Assembly: GCA_021325655.1 (NCBI GenBank)
Contig: JAJPGT010000052.1
Span: 62,001 to 126,000 of the forward strand
Direction of reading: 5' to 3'
DNA length: 64,000 bases
DNA from: Pseudomonadota bacterium
GTDB lineage: Bacteria; Chloroflexota; UBA6077; JAJPGT01
Positions 43,181 through 51,490 of the stretch are shown piece by piece (within the stretch, counting starts at the first letter, position 1; every line of letters starts with the position of its first letter). The translations under genes and the position numbers were made by a program. Below the pieces are notes generated by a model, which was not told where the DNA came from, searched no databases, and saw nothing but the letters and a program-made list of their open reading frames with translations.

Positions 43181-44721
43181 TCCCCTCCTGGCGCCGCTGG
43201 CCGGCCCGGACGCGCCTGACACTCTGGTACGTCCTGCTCCTGGTGGTCACCCTTGTGGTGCTGGGCGGGCTCGGGCTGTGGGCGATCGGGCGGACCCTCC
43301 GGGCAGATGCGGACGAGGTGCTCCGCTCCGATGCTGTCGCGGTGGAAGCCGAGGTCGACGTGGTGAAGGGGCAGGTGCGGTTCGACGTAGACGACAGCTC
43401 CGACTTCCGGCCGCTGGAGGCGGAGCTGGTGGGGCTTGACGTAGTCCGCCTGTGGGATCGGGGCCGACGCACCGTCTACCGCCAGGAGCTGGTGCCGGGC
43501 CTCCCGACGGCTGATGTCGCCACCCTTGAAGCCGTCCTGGCCGGGCAGAGCGAGTACCGCACCGAGCACGCCGGGGATGGGACGAGCGTTCGCCTCTACG
43601 CTGAGCCGGTGCGCGATCGGGGCAAGATCATCGGCGTCATTCAGGTGGGTCGCTCCGAGGCGCAGCTCGAGGCGTTCCTGGCCCGGCTGCGGCTGCTCGG
43701 CGCCGGCGGGGTGCTGGCCGCCCTGGCGCTCGGCTGGGCGGGCGGGCACGTGCTGGCAGCGTGGGCGCTGACGCCGGTCGATCGGATCACCCGCGCCGCC
43801 GAGCGGATCGGCGCCCACCTGCTCTCGGAGCGTCTGGCGCCACCGCCCACCGACGACGAGCTGGGTCGCCTGGTGGCCGCCTTCAACGGGATGATCGGCC
43901 GCCTCGACCAGGCGTTCCAGCGCGAGCGACGCTTCACCGCCGACGCCTCTCACGAGCTGCGGACGCCGCTGGCGAGCATCCGCACCCAGACAGAGGTCGC
44001 GCTCGACCGCCCGCGCGACCCGGAGCGCGACGCGCGCGTCCTGGCCAGCATTCGCGACGAGAGCGAGCGCCTGGGCCGCCTGGTGGACGATCTGCTCGCC
44101 CTGGCGCGGGCCGACGCCGGCCAGCCGCTGGAGCTGCGGCCGGTGGATCTGGAGGAGATCGTCGCCGACGCGAGTGCCCGGATCGCCCCCCGTGCTCGTG
44201 AGCGTGGGCTACGGCTGACTGTCAACGTGGCGGAGACGGGCCCGGTGCGCGGCGATGCCACCTGGCTGACCCAGGCGCTGGTGAACCTGCTGGACAACGC
44301 CGTGCGCCACACCCCGCCGGGCGGGCAGGTCGCGCTGTCCCTGACGGCCGCCCCGGGTGGGGCGTTGCTTGAAGTGGCCGACACCGGCGAGGGGATCGCC
44401 GCGGAGCATCTGCCCCACCTGTTCCAGCGCTTCTACCGCGTCGACCAGGCCCGTGCCCGCGCCGGCGGCGGCGTCGGCCTGGGGCTGGCGATCTGCGACT
44501 GGGTCGCCAGCGCCCACGGGGGACGCCTGAGCGTGGACAGCCAGCTCGGCCAGGGCACCGCCGTCCGCCTCTGGCTGCCCAGCGCCCGCGCACCCCGCGC
44601 AGCAGCACCGCTGGGCGACTCCTTCGCCGGGGACGGCCTCACTTCCGAGGCCCGTGAAGCTCCCGCACCCGGCCGGAGTGTCGCCGCGCCGCCGCGGCCG
44701 CTGGCCAATGATGGAGAATGA
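43177..44721 (+). CDS. Membrane histidine kinase (first two-component system)
   Basis: Predicted 514 aa. Two membrane helices (about 15-40 and 165-190) flank an extracytoplasmic sensor of about 120 residues; HAMP follows (LTPVDRITRAAERIG), then HisKA with phospho-His in ASHELRTPLAS, and HATPase (VNLLDNAVRHTPPGG, DTGEGI, GVGLGLAICDWV). The C-terminal 45 residues are Ala/Pro-rich. It is coupled to the OmpR gene and convergent with the FtsX export operon. Confidence 0.9.
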   Translation: MIPSWRRWPARTRLTLWYVLLLVVTLVVLGGLGLWAIGRTLRADADEVLRSDAVAVEAEVDVVKGQVRFDVDDSSDFRPLEAELVGLDVVRLWDRGRRTVYRQELVPGLPTADVATLEAVLAGQSEYRTEHAGDGTSVRLYAEPVRDRGKIIGVIQVGRSEAQLEAFLARLRLLGAGGVLAALALGWAGGHVLAAWALTPVDRITRAAERIGAHLLSERLAPPPTDDELGRLVAAFNGMIGRLDQAFQRERRFTADASHELRTPLASIRTQTEVALDRPRDPERDARVLASIRDESERLGRLVDDLLALARADAGQPLELRPVDLEEIVADASARIAPRARERGLRLTVNVAETGPVRGDATWLTQALVNLLDNAVRHTPPGGQVALSLTAAPGGALLEVADTGEGIAAEHLPHLFQRFYRVDQARARAGGGVGLGLAICDWVASAHGGRLSVDSQLGQGTAVRLWLPSARAPRAAAPLGDSFAGDGLTSEAREAPAPGRSVAAPPRPLANDGE

Positions 44722-44852
44722 GGCGAGAGGCATCTCTCTGTAGCCCCGAGCAGCGGCGCGTACGCCCCGGAAGCACGCGAGCCAACCACCGCGCGACCTG
44801 GAGGTTGCGGTATCGTTCGTTGGGCTCGCCTGCCGGCAATGGACCGCGGAGC

Positions 44853-47513
44853 CTACAGACTGCGCAACGCCTCGACCACGGGTCGGCGGGAGGCCGCTTG
44901 GGCACCCAGCACCGCCAGGACGGTAGCGCCGAACGCCGCGATGGACACGACCACCAGGTAGAGCCAGGGGACGGCGAGTGTCTCGGGTGGCGGGTCGAAC
45001 ACGCCGGCGAGAACGGTCACCAGCATCGTCGCGACGCACAGCCCAGTGAGTGCCCCGATCAGCGCGCCGCCGGCGAGCACCAGCAGCCCCTCGCTCCAGA
45101 GAAAGCTGGCCAACTGCTCCTCCGTTGCCCCGAGGGCTGCCAGGATCGCAAAGGCGCGGCGCCGCTCGGCCAGGCTGAGCCCCATCACCAGGCCGGTCGA
45201 CCCAGCCACCAGGAGTACTGCGAAGCTGAGCTCAAGCCGCGTGAGCCCTCGCAGATCCACTGCCGTCAGGCTGGAGCTGATCGCCCGCTGCGTGGTGCCA
45301 ATATCGGTGACCCGAGCACCCGCCAGGGCCTGAACCAGCACCTGCACCCGGCGAGCAACCTCGGCCGGGTCACCGCTTGTACGCAGCAGCACGATCTCCG
45401 CCGCGTCGGTACCGGTCTGCTGGGCAACGTAGCTAGCGTTTGCCACCAGGAACGAGTCCTTCGGCGCGGTGGGGAACTCGCGCACCACCCCTACGAAATG
45501 GAACGGGATGACATGGTACTGGTGGTCGCGCACGTCCTGCAGGCGCAGGTTGAGCAGGTCGCCCGGCTGGAGCTGGTAGTCCGTCACCGTCTCCTCGGAC
45601 ACCAGCACGCCGTCCGGATGGTTCGCTAACGCACCAAGCACCGCTGCAGCGTCGCCCCCTGCGAAGAAGGCGTTGGACAGGTGCGTCGCGTCGCCGATGT
45701 GCAGCGGGTCAATGCCGTACAGATCCTGAAGATCGTTCCCGACATAGGCAAAGCGGTGCTGCATGAGCTGCATCGCCACCACCCCCGGCAGTGTCCCGAG
45801 CGCGCTCCCCAGCGCGCTCGGCGGCGCAGCGGTCGTCCCGGTGACGGTCACGTCCGCGCCGTTGGTCAGCTCGGCGTCCACCCGCGATTGGGCGTTGTAG
45901 GTCGTGTTGAAGATCGCGGTGGAGGTGGCGAAGGAGAACGCCAGCGCTACCAGTACCACACCGCGAATCACCAGCGCCCGCTGGCGCGCCAGCGAGGCCG
46001 CCACTACCCCGGAGAGGCCATGGGCGATCGGGGCAAGCAGTCGGGAGACGGTCGCGCGGCCGCGGCCCAGGACGACGTCCCACACCCGTGCTGCCAGCAG
46101 GCTGACCCCGATCCAGAAGCAGACCGGCGCGAGGAACGTCTGATATGCGACCGAGGTCTGCGTCACTCCCTCAGGCGCCAGCACCACCTGGTAGCCGCTG
46201 CTCGCCGTCTGCCAGAAGGCGAGCACTGCGATCACAACGAGCAGGACGTCGAGGTAGAGGAGCTGCCAGAGCGGCCGGCGCGAGCGCCCGACAACCACGC
46301 GGGAGGCAGCGACCGTGGACCGGCGAACCTCCAGCCAGGCCGGCGCGAGCGTTGCTACCCCCGCCACAATAAAGCCGATGGTGGCAGCGCCGCCGAACCA
46401 GAGCGCGGTCGTTGGGGTAGCCAGCAGCTCGGGCGAGGCGATGGCCGCGGCCGCGCCAAAGGCGAAGGCAACGCCCAACACCGCACCGCCGAGCGCCACA
46501 CTCAGCGCCTCGACGGCTGCCAGGGCGAGAATCCGCCCGGTGGAGGCGCCGCGGATGCGTAGCAGCGCCTGCTCCCGGCGTCGCCGCCCGGCTCCCGACG
46601 CGGCAACGGCCAGGGTGAGCACGAGCGAGAGGATGACCCCGGGTAGCCCGAGGAAGACGAACAGCACCCGGGCGTACAGGGCGTCGGAGCGCGCCCCATC
46701 GAGGCGCGCGGCTAGGTTGTTGGCCACCAGGCCACTGCCTGCAATACGCGCCTCCAGGTTACGCGCCCGCTGCTGGGCAGCGACGAAGGCCTCCTCCGGG
46801 CTCGACGGGAGGTCGCGTGTGAGCCGAACGTGGAGCTGGAGGTGGACCGAGTCAGGCCGGGCCTGCGCTTGCGGATCGAACAGCCGATGCCACAGGTCTA
46901 GCGGCAGCACGAGCACATCGTCCGGGGGCGCCTGCGGCGCCGCGCCCGGCGGCACCCCGACCGCCTGGAAGAATGAGTCGGCGTTGGGGAGATCGACGAC
47001 GCCGTCGATCTGCACCGCCGCTGGCGGTAGGCCGACCCGGTGGATCGTAACCATGTCCCCCACGGTGACGTTGAGGTTAGCCGCCGTCTGCTGGGCCACT
47101 AGGACGCCATCGAGCGAGCCGATCAGCGGCCGCAGCTCAGCCGGGAACTCCTGCGCGTACTGACTGCTGATCCCGACGACCTTGCCTGCGCCGGTGTTCT
47201 GCTCTGCCCCGCCGGCCATGGCGCTCAATCCCTCGATGTCGGCATAGCCCACCTGCTCAAGCGCGGTGTATCCCGTCGCTTGTCCCACAGCCGCAGTCAC
47301 CGCGTCGACGTCGGCGGTCGGGACGAGCTGGACCTGCCAGTCGACCGGAACTCCCTCGACTGTCCGCTCTGTCATAGAGGCAGCGCTGGAGGTGACGAAC
47401 GCGCCGATCGCGCCGAGCAGGGCCACGGCCAGCGCGACACCGAGCATCGCCCCGATCAGGCGCCCGGATCCGCGCACGAGCAGGCCCTTGAGCCAGATGG
47501 CGGCGAGCAGCAT
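44853..47513 (-). CDS. FtsX-like ABC transporter permease, two FtsX domains
   Basis: Predicted 886 aa. It has about ten membrane segments: a MacB/LolC-type N-terminal helix plus periplasmic core (ERTVEGVPVDWQVQLV), a first FtsX block (about 285-400), a central pair of helices and a second FtsX block at the C-terminus (about 760-880, ERRRAFAILAALGATEEQLASFLWSEGLLVLAG). It is the last gene of a five-gene operon, with its ATG sharing bases with the ATPase stop (TGATG). The likely role is mechanotransmission or export of a lipid, peptide or lipoprotein. Confidence 0.85.
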   Translation of the reverse strand: MLLAAIWLKGLLVRGSGRLIGAMLGVALAVALLGAIGAFVTSSAASMTERTVEGVPVDWQVQLVPTADVDAVTAAVGQATGYTALEQVGYADIEGLSAMAGGAEQNTGAGKVVGISSQYAQEFPAELRPLIGSLDGVLVAQQTAANLNVTVGDMVTIHRVGLPPAAVQIDGVVDLPNADSFFQAVGVPPGAAPQAPPDDVLVLPLDLWHRLFDPQAQARPDSVHLQLHVRLTRDLPSSPEEAFVAAQQRARNLEARIAGSGLVANNLAARLDGARSDALYARVLFVFLGLPGVILSLVLTLAVAASGAGRRRREQALLRIRGASTGRILALAAVEALSVALGGAVLGVAFAFGAAAAIASPELLATPTTALWFGGAATIGFIVAGVATLAPAWLEVRRSTVAASRVVVGRSRRPLWQLLYLDVLLVVIAVLAFWQTASSGYQVVLAPEGVTQTSVAYQTFLAPVCFWIGVSLLAARVWDVVLGRGRATVSRLLAPIAHGLSGVVAASLARQRALVIRGVVLVALAFSFATSTAIFNTTYNAQSRVDAELTNGADVTVTGTTAAPPSALGSALGTLPGVVAMQLMQHRFAYVGNDLQDLYGIDPLHIGDATHLSNAFFAGGDAAAVLGALANHPDGVLVSEETVTDYQLQPGDLLNLRLQDVRDHQYHVIPFHFVGVVREFPTAPKDSFLVANASYVAQQTGTDAAEIVLLRTSGDPAEVARRVQVLVQALAGARVTDIGTTQRAISSSLTAVDLRGLTRLELSFAVLLVAGSTGLVMGLSLAERRRAFAILAALGATEEQLASFLWSEGLLVLAGGALIGALTGLCVATMLVTVLAGVFDPPPETLAVPWLYLVVVSIAAFGATVLAVLGAQAASRRPVVEALRSL

Positions 47514-48268
47514 CAGCCCCACGCCTCCAGAATGCCGCGCCGCAGCCTCCAGACCGTCCGCATCCGCTCGGCTACACTGCGATCGTGGGTGGCGACGACG
47601 AGCGCGGCCTCCGTCCCCTCGAGAGATGCCAGCAGCGCGTCGAGCAGGTGCTGCGCTGTGGCCCGGTCGAGCTGGCCGGTGGGCTCGTCTGCGAGGATCA
47701 ACCGCGGGCGGCAGGCGAGCGCACGCGCCACCGCGACCCGCTGCGCCTGCCCACCCGAGATCTCCTCTGGGAGCGCGTCGACCAGCGGGAGCAGGTCCAG
47801 CCGCGCCAGCGCCCGCAGTGCCGCGGCGCGCGCCTCGCTGGCGCTGACTCGCTCCAGCAGAAGCGGCAGCTCGACATTCTCCACCACCGTCAGGGGCGCA
47901 AGCAGGCTCGGCATCTGAAACACGAACGCCACCCGAGCCGGGCGGCGATCGGCACCTGGCCCAAGCCCGGGCCAGCGAACGGTGCCTCCGGTCGGGGTAT
48001 CGAGTCCGCCCAGCAGGTGCAACAGCGTCGACTTCCCGCCCCCGGATGGCCCGATGACCGCGATCCGGTCACCGGGCAAGATCGTGCAGGTGGCCGAGGC
48101 GAGCGCAACGACGGGCCGGCCGCCAACCCAGTAGGTGCGCTCCAGCGCGTGCGCCTCGACGAGCGCGGCTGGCCCGTCGCCGTGCCTCGTCCGGGCGGGC
48201 GCGGTCGCCAGCCCCCGATTGGGCGGATAGGTGCCGGTGTCGACGGCCTCAGGATGTGGATCAGGCAT
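47513..48268 (-). CDS. ABC transporter ATP-binding protein (LolD/MacB-type), second ATPase
   Basis: Predicted 251 aa. Walker A IGPSGGGKSTLLHLLGGLD, signature ISGGQAQRVAVARAL, Walker B LILADEPTGQLD, H-loop VVATHD. A 45-residue N-terminal extension is non-conserved. The ATG at 48268 has GGAAGG 6 nt upstream and overlaps the other ATPase by 8 bp. Confidence 0.9.
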   Translation of the reverse strand: MPDPHPEAVDTGTYPPNRGLATAPARTRHGDGPAALVEAHALERTYWVGGRPVVALASATCTILPGDRIAVIGPSGGGKSTLLHLLGGLDTPTGGTVRWPGLGPGADRRPARVAFVFQMPSLLAPLTVVENVELPLLLERVSASEARAAALRALARLDLLPLVDALPEEISGGQAQRVAVARALACRPRLILADEPTGQLDRATAQHLLDALLASLEGTEAALVVATHDRSVAERMRTVWRLRRGILEAWG

Positions 48269-48935
48269 CGACAACCTTCCCGTCGCGGAGGCGCACCACC
48301 CGGTCGGCGTGCGCGGCCAAGGCTTCGCTGTGAGTGACGATCAGCGTGGCCTCGCCGGCGTTGCGACGCGCCTTGAACAGGCGCAGCAACATCATCTCAG
48401 TCTCGGCGTCGACCTCGCCGGTCGGCTCATCCGCCAGCAGGACCGGCGGCGATACCGCCAGCGCGACCGCCAAGCCGGCGCGTGCCGCCTCGCCCCCGGA
48501 GAGCTGCGCCGGATAGGCGGCCCGGCGCTCACTCAGCCCAACCAGGTCGAGCAGCTCGTCCACCCGGCGAGGGTCGACCACACCCGCCAGGCACATCCGG
48601 GCCAGCATGTTGTCGGCCACCGAGAGGTGGTCGAACAGATTGCCCGATTGCAGCAGGATGCCGATCTTGGTCGCCCGCATCGCGGCGCGCGCGGCTTCCG
48701 GGCGGCGAGTCAGCCGCGCGCCGAGCAGCTCCACGTAGCCCCCGTCCGGCTCGTCGAGCCCGGCGAGGCAGGCGAGCAAGGTGGATTTGCCACTCCCCGA
48801 CGGCCCAAGGATGGCGACGATCTCGCCACGATCCAGGTGCAGGCTCACCCCTTGCAGGGCGAGTGTCTCGGCATCCCCCACGTGGAAGAACCGGTACAGG
48901 CTGAACGCTTCCAGCACACGCACGTTCAGCGCCAC
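48261..48935 (-). CDS. ABC transporter ATP-binding protein (LolD/MacB-type), first ATPase
   Basis: Predicted 224 aa. Walker A LGPSGSGKSTLLACLAGLD, signature LSGGEAARAGLAVAL (divergent at its C-terminal half), Walker B VLLADEPTGEVD, H-loop IVTHSEAL. With the second ATPase it may form a heterodimer for the single large permease. GTG 48935 overlaps the end of the lipoprotein gene by 10 bp. Confidence 0.9.
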   Translation of the reverse strand: MALNVRVLEAFSLYRFFHVGDAETLALQGVSLHLDRGEIVAILGPSGSGKSTLLACLAGLDEPDGGYVELLGARLTRRPEAARAAMRATKIGILLQSGNLFDHLSVADNMLARMCLAGVVDPRRVDELLDLVGLSERRAAYPAQLSGGEAARAGLAVALAVSPPVLLADEPTGEVDAETEMMLLRLFKARRNAGEATLIVTHSEALAAHADRVVRLRDGKVVDA

Positions 48936-49741
48936 GCGAAGCTTTCGAGCATCTGGCGGAACGCGTCGACGTTATCGACCCCGTGCGGGGTGCTGAGCGT
49001 CAGGATCGCCAGACGAGCAGGGCCGGCAACGTAGTAGCGATCCACATCCAGCAGCACACGCTTCCCGGTGACCGGATTCGGCGGGGCGAGCGTCGTGTAG
49101 CGCAGGTGGGGCACCTGCGTTCCGCGCACGCCAACCGTGTCGACCGAAAGCCGTTGATAGGAGGCTGCCGAGGTCTTGAGCGCCGGCTCGTCTACGGTGA
49201 CCACATAGCCCTGTATATCGCCGCCCGGGGGCAGCGGGACGAGCGTGACCTGCTCGGAGCTGTCCTTGTCTCGGAATTCCACCCCGCTGTCCGGCAGGTC
49301 CTGGTGCTGCCAGCCCTCGACATACTGGATCGAGTAGTGCCCAGCGGCGCTCGTGTAGGTCAGGAACACGGCGTTGTCCGGGATGTCGCCGGCGGGTGAC
49401 ACGTCGGTGCCGGCATCTGTCGGCTCTGGGCTCGGGGTTGCGGTGGGCAGGCGAGCACCACCCGCCGCAGCAGCCATCGTCGGTACGGGTTGAGCGGTCG
49501 CCGCGCTACTCGATCGGACCGTCGGCGCCACCGACGTGGCGGCTGCGTTCGGGGCCGGGGTGCCGGTGGCAGCGCTCTTCGCCGCCTTCGGCGCCGACGT
49601 TGCCTTCGGGGCTCGCGTCGGTTTTGGGGTAGGCTCGGGTGCGGCTGCCCCGGTGAACTGGCTGCACCCGGCGACGGCGAGCGCCGCAACGAGCAGCAGG
49701 AGGGTCAGGGAGCGAACGATGGAGCTAGGCATGGGTGGCAT
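48926..49741 (-). CDS. Surface lipoprotein with long Ala/Pro/Thr linker
   Basis: Predicted 271 aa. Lipobox LAVAGC, then about 90 residues of Ala/Pro/Thr/Lys-rich linker, then a globular domain (about 125-270, HYSIQYVEGWQHQDLP, resembling a PsbP- or DUF-type beta-sandwich). The ATG at 49741 overlaps the TAA of the preceding gene (TAATG). Operon position suggests it works with the FtsX-type transporter, for example as substrate-binding or as cargo. Confidence 0.75.
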   Translation of the reverse strand: MPPMPSSIVRSLTLLLLVAALAVAGCSQFTGAAAPEPTPKPTRAPKATSAPKAAKSAATGTPAPNAAATSVAPTVRSSSAATAQPVPTMAAAAGGARLPTATPSPEPTDAGTDVSPAGDIPDNAVFLTYTSAAGHYSIQYVEGWQHQDLPDSGVEFRDKDSSEQVTLVPLPPGGDIQGYVVTVDEPALKTSAASYQRLSVDTVGVRGTQVPHLRYTTLAPPNPVTGKRVLLDVDRYYVAGPARLAILTLSTPHGVDNVDAFRQMLESFAWR

Positions 49742-50226
49742 TAGTCCGGAGCATCATTGCCGTTCGCGTTCGGCGGCTCGGTCGGGACCGGCGTGGCGGT
49801 AGGGAACGGCGTAGCCGTGGGCGGGGCGCTCGTGGGCTTCGGCACCGGGGTGGCTATGGGACGGGCCGGGGGCGGGGCGGCTGCTTCCCAGTCGAAGCGC
49901 TGGTCGTTCGGCCGGCTCTGCAGCCCAAAGGGTCCATTAATCCAGGTGGTCGACCCGTTGGTAAAGGCCGTCCAGTTATCCGACTTACGCCATACGAGCA
50001 GGCCCTTAGTCGTGTCCTGCAGCCCATCGCCATTGTCCGGATTGTGGTATTCGCTGTCAACGCAGTCGCCGACAATGTCTGGGATCAGGTCATGCAGTGC
50101 GCGGAACCCGAGCTGAAACGTGCAGGGCGCCGGCTCGGGCCGCGCCGCCGCGATCATGCTTGGGGCAGCGGCTCCCGCGGCAATACCCAGTGACAACAGG
50201 ATCGCCGCCATTTGCTTGTACCGCAA
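49741..50226 (-). CDS. Secreted protein, 161 aa, starting with TTG
   Basis: The signal peptide is followed by a compact domain with GFRALHDLIPDIVGDC, NPDNGDGLQDT, GLLVWRKSDNWTAFTNG and TWINGPFGLQSR, a pattern I associate with Chloroflexota extracytoplasmic proteins, and a Pro/Thr tail. TTG 50226 is chosen because GGAGGT lies 6 nt before it and the signal peptide then starts MRYKQMAAILL; the ATG at 50250 would put the SD inside the gene. It heads the five-gene transport operon. Confidence 0.75.
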   Translation of the reverse strand: MRYKQMAAILLSLGIAAGAAAPSMIAAARPEPAPCTFQLGFRALHDLIPDIVGDCVDSEYHNPDNGDGLQDTTKGLLVWRKSDNWTAFTNGSTTWINGPFGLQSRPNDQRFDWEAAAPPPARPIATPVPKPTSAPPTATPFPTATPVPTEPPNANGNDAPD

Positions 50227-50565
50227 GGATGCACCTCCAAGGATAGGCATCCAGCCTGCGCGAAGTGTATAGCTACAACATTAAGCGCCAATTAATTCGA
50301 TCATGAGCTTGCTCGATTTGGATTAGCTAATCTATGCTTCAGTAGGATCAAATACTACTTGGCCAAGATTCAGCGACATCAAAGCAGCTCTGCGCAGCAG
50401 AACATAGGGATAACATCTAATGATGGGGAGGGTGCAAGGGATCAAGAAAAACGAAGCTTCATACGTCGGCCAAGGCGTCTAACCGGATCAGGCGACTGAG
50501 CATGGCACAACTGGGCATAGAGCCGGGGTGATGGCCGGACCAGGCCCGGCCATCACCCCCCGAGG
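50227..50565. other. 339-bp AT-richer intergenic stretch
   Basis: Positions about 50260-50470 are clearly AT-richer than the rest of the window (for example ATTAAGCGCCAATTAATTCG and GATTAGCTAATCTATGCTTC) and hold no ORF I believe. Its promoter side feeds the leftward operon at 50226. Near the right end is the hairpin at 50525-50559. Confidence 0.6.
50525..50559 (-). terminator. Terminator hairpin after the PepSY gene
   Basis: GGGGTGATGGCCGG (50525-50538) and its perfect complement (50546-50559) enclose 7 nt, 7 nt beyond the stop of the leftward PepSY gene. There is no T-run. Confidence 0.6.
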
Positions 50566-51240
50566 CTAGTGTTCGCCCTGGAAGTCTCCCTCCTGCTGGA
50601 CATCGGCTCCGGTGTCGGATTCGTTCGAGTTCTGCTCGTTGTTGTCCCCTCCCCCATTCTCGTCGTTGTTACTCGCGTTGTCGTTGGAGCCATTGGACGA
50701 GCCGGGCGCAGCGGCCGCCGATGACATCTGTGGCGAAGAGGGCACCCGGAGCAACGCTGACATGCTCAGCGCCTGATCGCTGACAGTCTCCTTCTCCTCG
50801 CCAGCTCCCACTGGCTCGACCTGCAGCACAGCCCCGTTACCGGCATCGACCTTGACGTCCTGGGCTTGCCCGCCCTTGTCGACGAGCTGAACGCTGAAGA
50901 TGAGCGTCCCGTTCTCATTGCCGAGCTCCACGTTCTGGACCGTTGCGCCTGGGAACCCCGCCAGCGCCGCCGCCCGGGCCTGGTCCGCGCTGATCCTGGC
51001 CAGGCTGGCCAGCTTCGCTGCCTCTTCGACCTCAGTCTGCCCAGAGAGGTCCTGCGGCACGGTGATCGAGCCGGTGTAGCTTGGCTGTGCCTCCTCCTGC
51101 TGTGTCGTTTGGTCCGGCGCTGTCTGGGCAAATGCCGCGCCGACCATCATCCCCGCGAACAGCCCGGCCGCGGCGAAGCCGTACGCTGCACCTCTCCGCA
51201 GGGCTGCCAAGCCGAACACAGCCCACTCTTTCTCCGTCAT
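50566..51240 (-). CDS. PepSY-domain-like exported protein with Asn/Ser/Glu-rich tail
   Basis: Predicted 224 aa. After a membrane/signal segment (about 18-37, ending AFAQ), a PepSY-like domain covers about 60-140 (ARISADQARAAALAGFPGATVQNVELGNENGTLIFSVQL). The C-terminal 60 residues are disordered, rich in Asn, Ser, Asp and Glu. AGGAGG precedes the ATG at 51240 at about 10 nt. It lies next to the second two-component system, and an operator-like triple repeat (51426-51454) lies upstream, so it is a probable target of that system. Confidence 0.8.
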   Translation of the reverse strand: MTEKEWAVFGLAALRRGAAYGFAAAGLFAGMMVGAAFAQTAPDQTTQQEEAQPSYTGSITVPQDLSGQTEVEEAAKLASLARISADQARAAALAGFPGATVQNVELGNENGTLIFSVQLVDKGGQAQDVKVDAGNGAVLQVEPVGAGEEKETVSDQALSMSALLRVPSSPQMSSAAAAPGSSNGSNDNASNNDENGGGDNNEQNSNESDTGADVQQEGDFQGEH

Positions 51241-51425
51241 CGTGATCCAACCTCCTGCTGGTGTCAGTGTCGTCGTGGCACGGGTTAGCGCAGCCTGGTC
51301 AGCGCACAACCAGCCCGACGACAGCGAGAGGGCAGCGGGAGCACCCCTTCCGGCCTTGGGGATCTCCAGTCCCCGTGCCCTGAGGAGGACCCCCTACCCT
51401 CACGGAGCAGTCTCGGGCGCAGAGA

Positions 51426-51454
51426 TGAAGCCTCTATGAAGCCAGTCTGAAGTG
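51426..51454 (-). promoter_or_regulatory. Triple 11-bp direct repeat upstream of the PepSY gene
   Basis: TGAAGCC at 51426, TGAAGCC at 51437 and TGAAGTG at 51448 (plus strand), each 11 bp apart, are a classical OmpR-type response-regulator site. The same element occurs at 53740-53757 before the regulator gene. Confidence 0.6.
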
Positions 51455-51490
51455 GTCCTCACGCGGCGGGGGAGGCTGGCGGGCGTGATC

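Noticed and set aside
50227..50565. CRISPR array, tRNA or small RNA in the AT-rich gap
   Set aside because: No regular repeats, no cloverleaf and no clear promoter-terminator pair could be seen.
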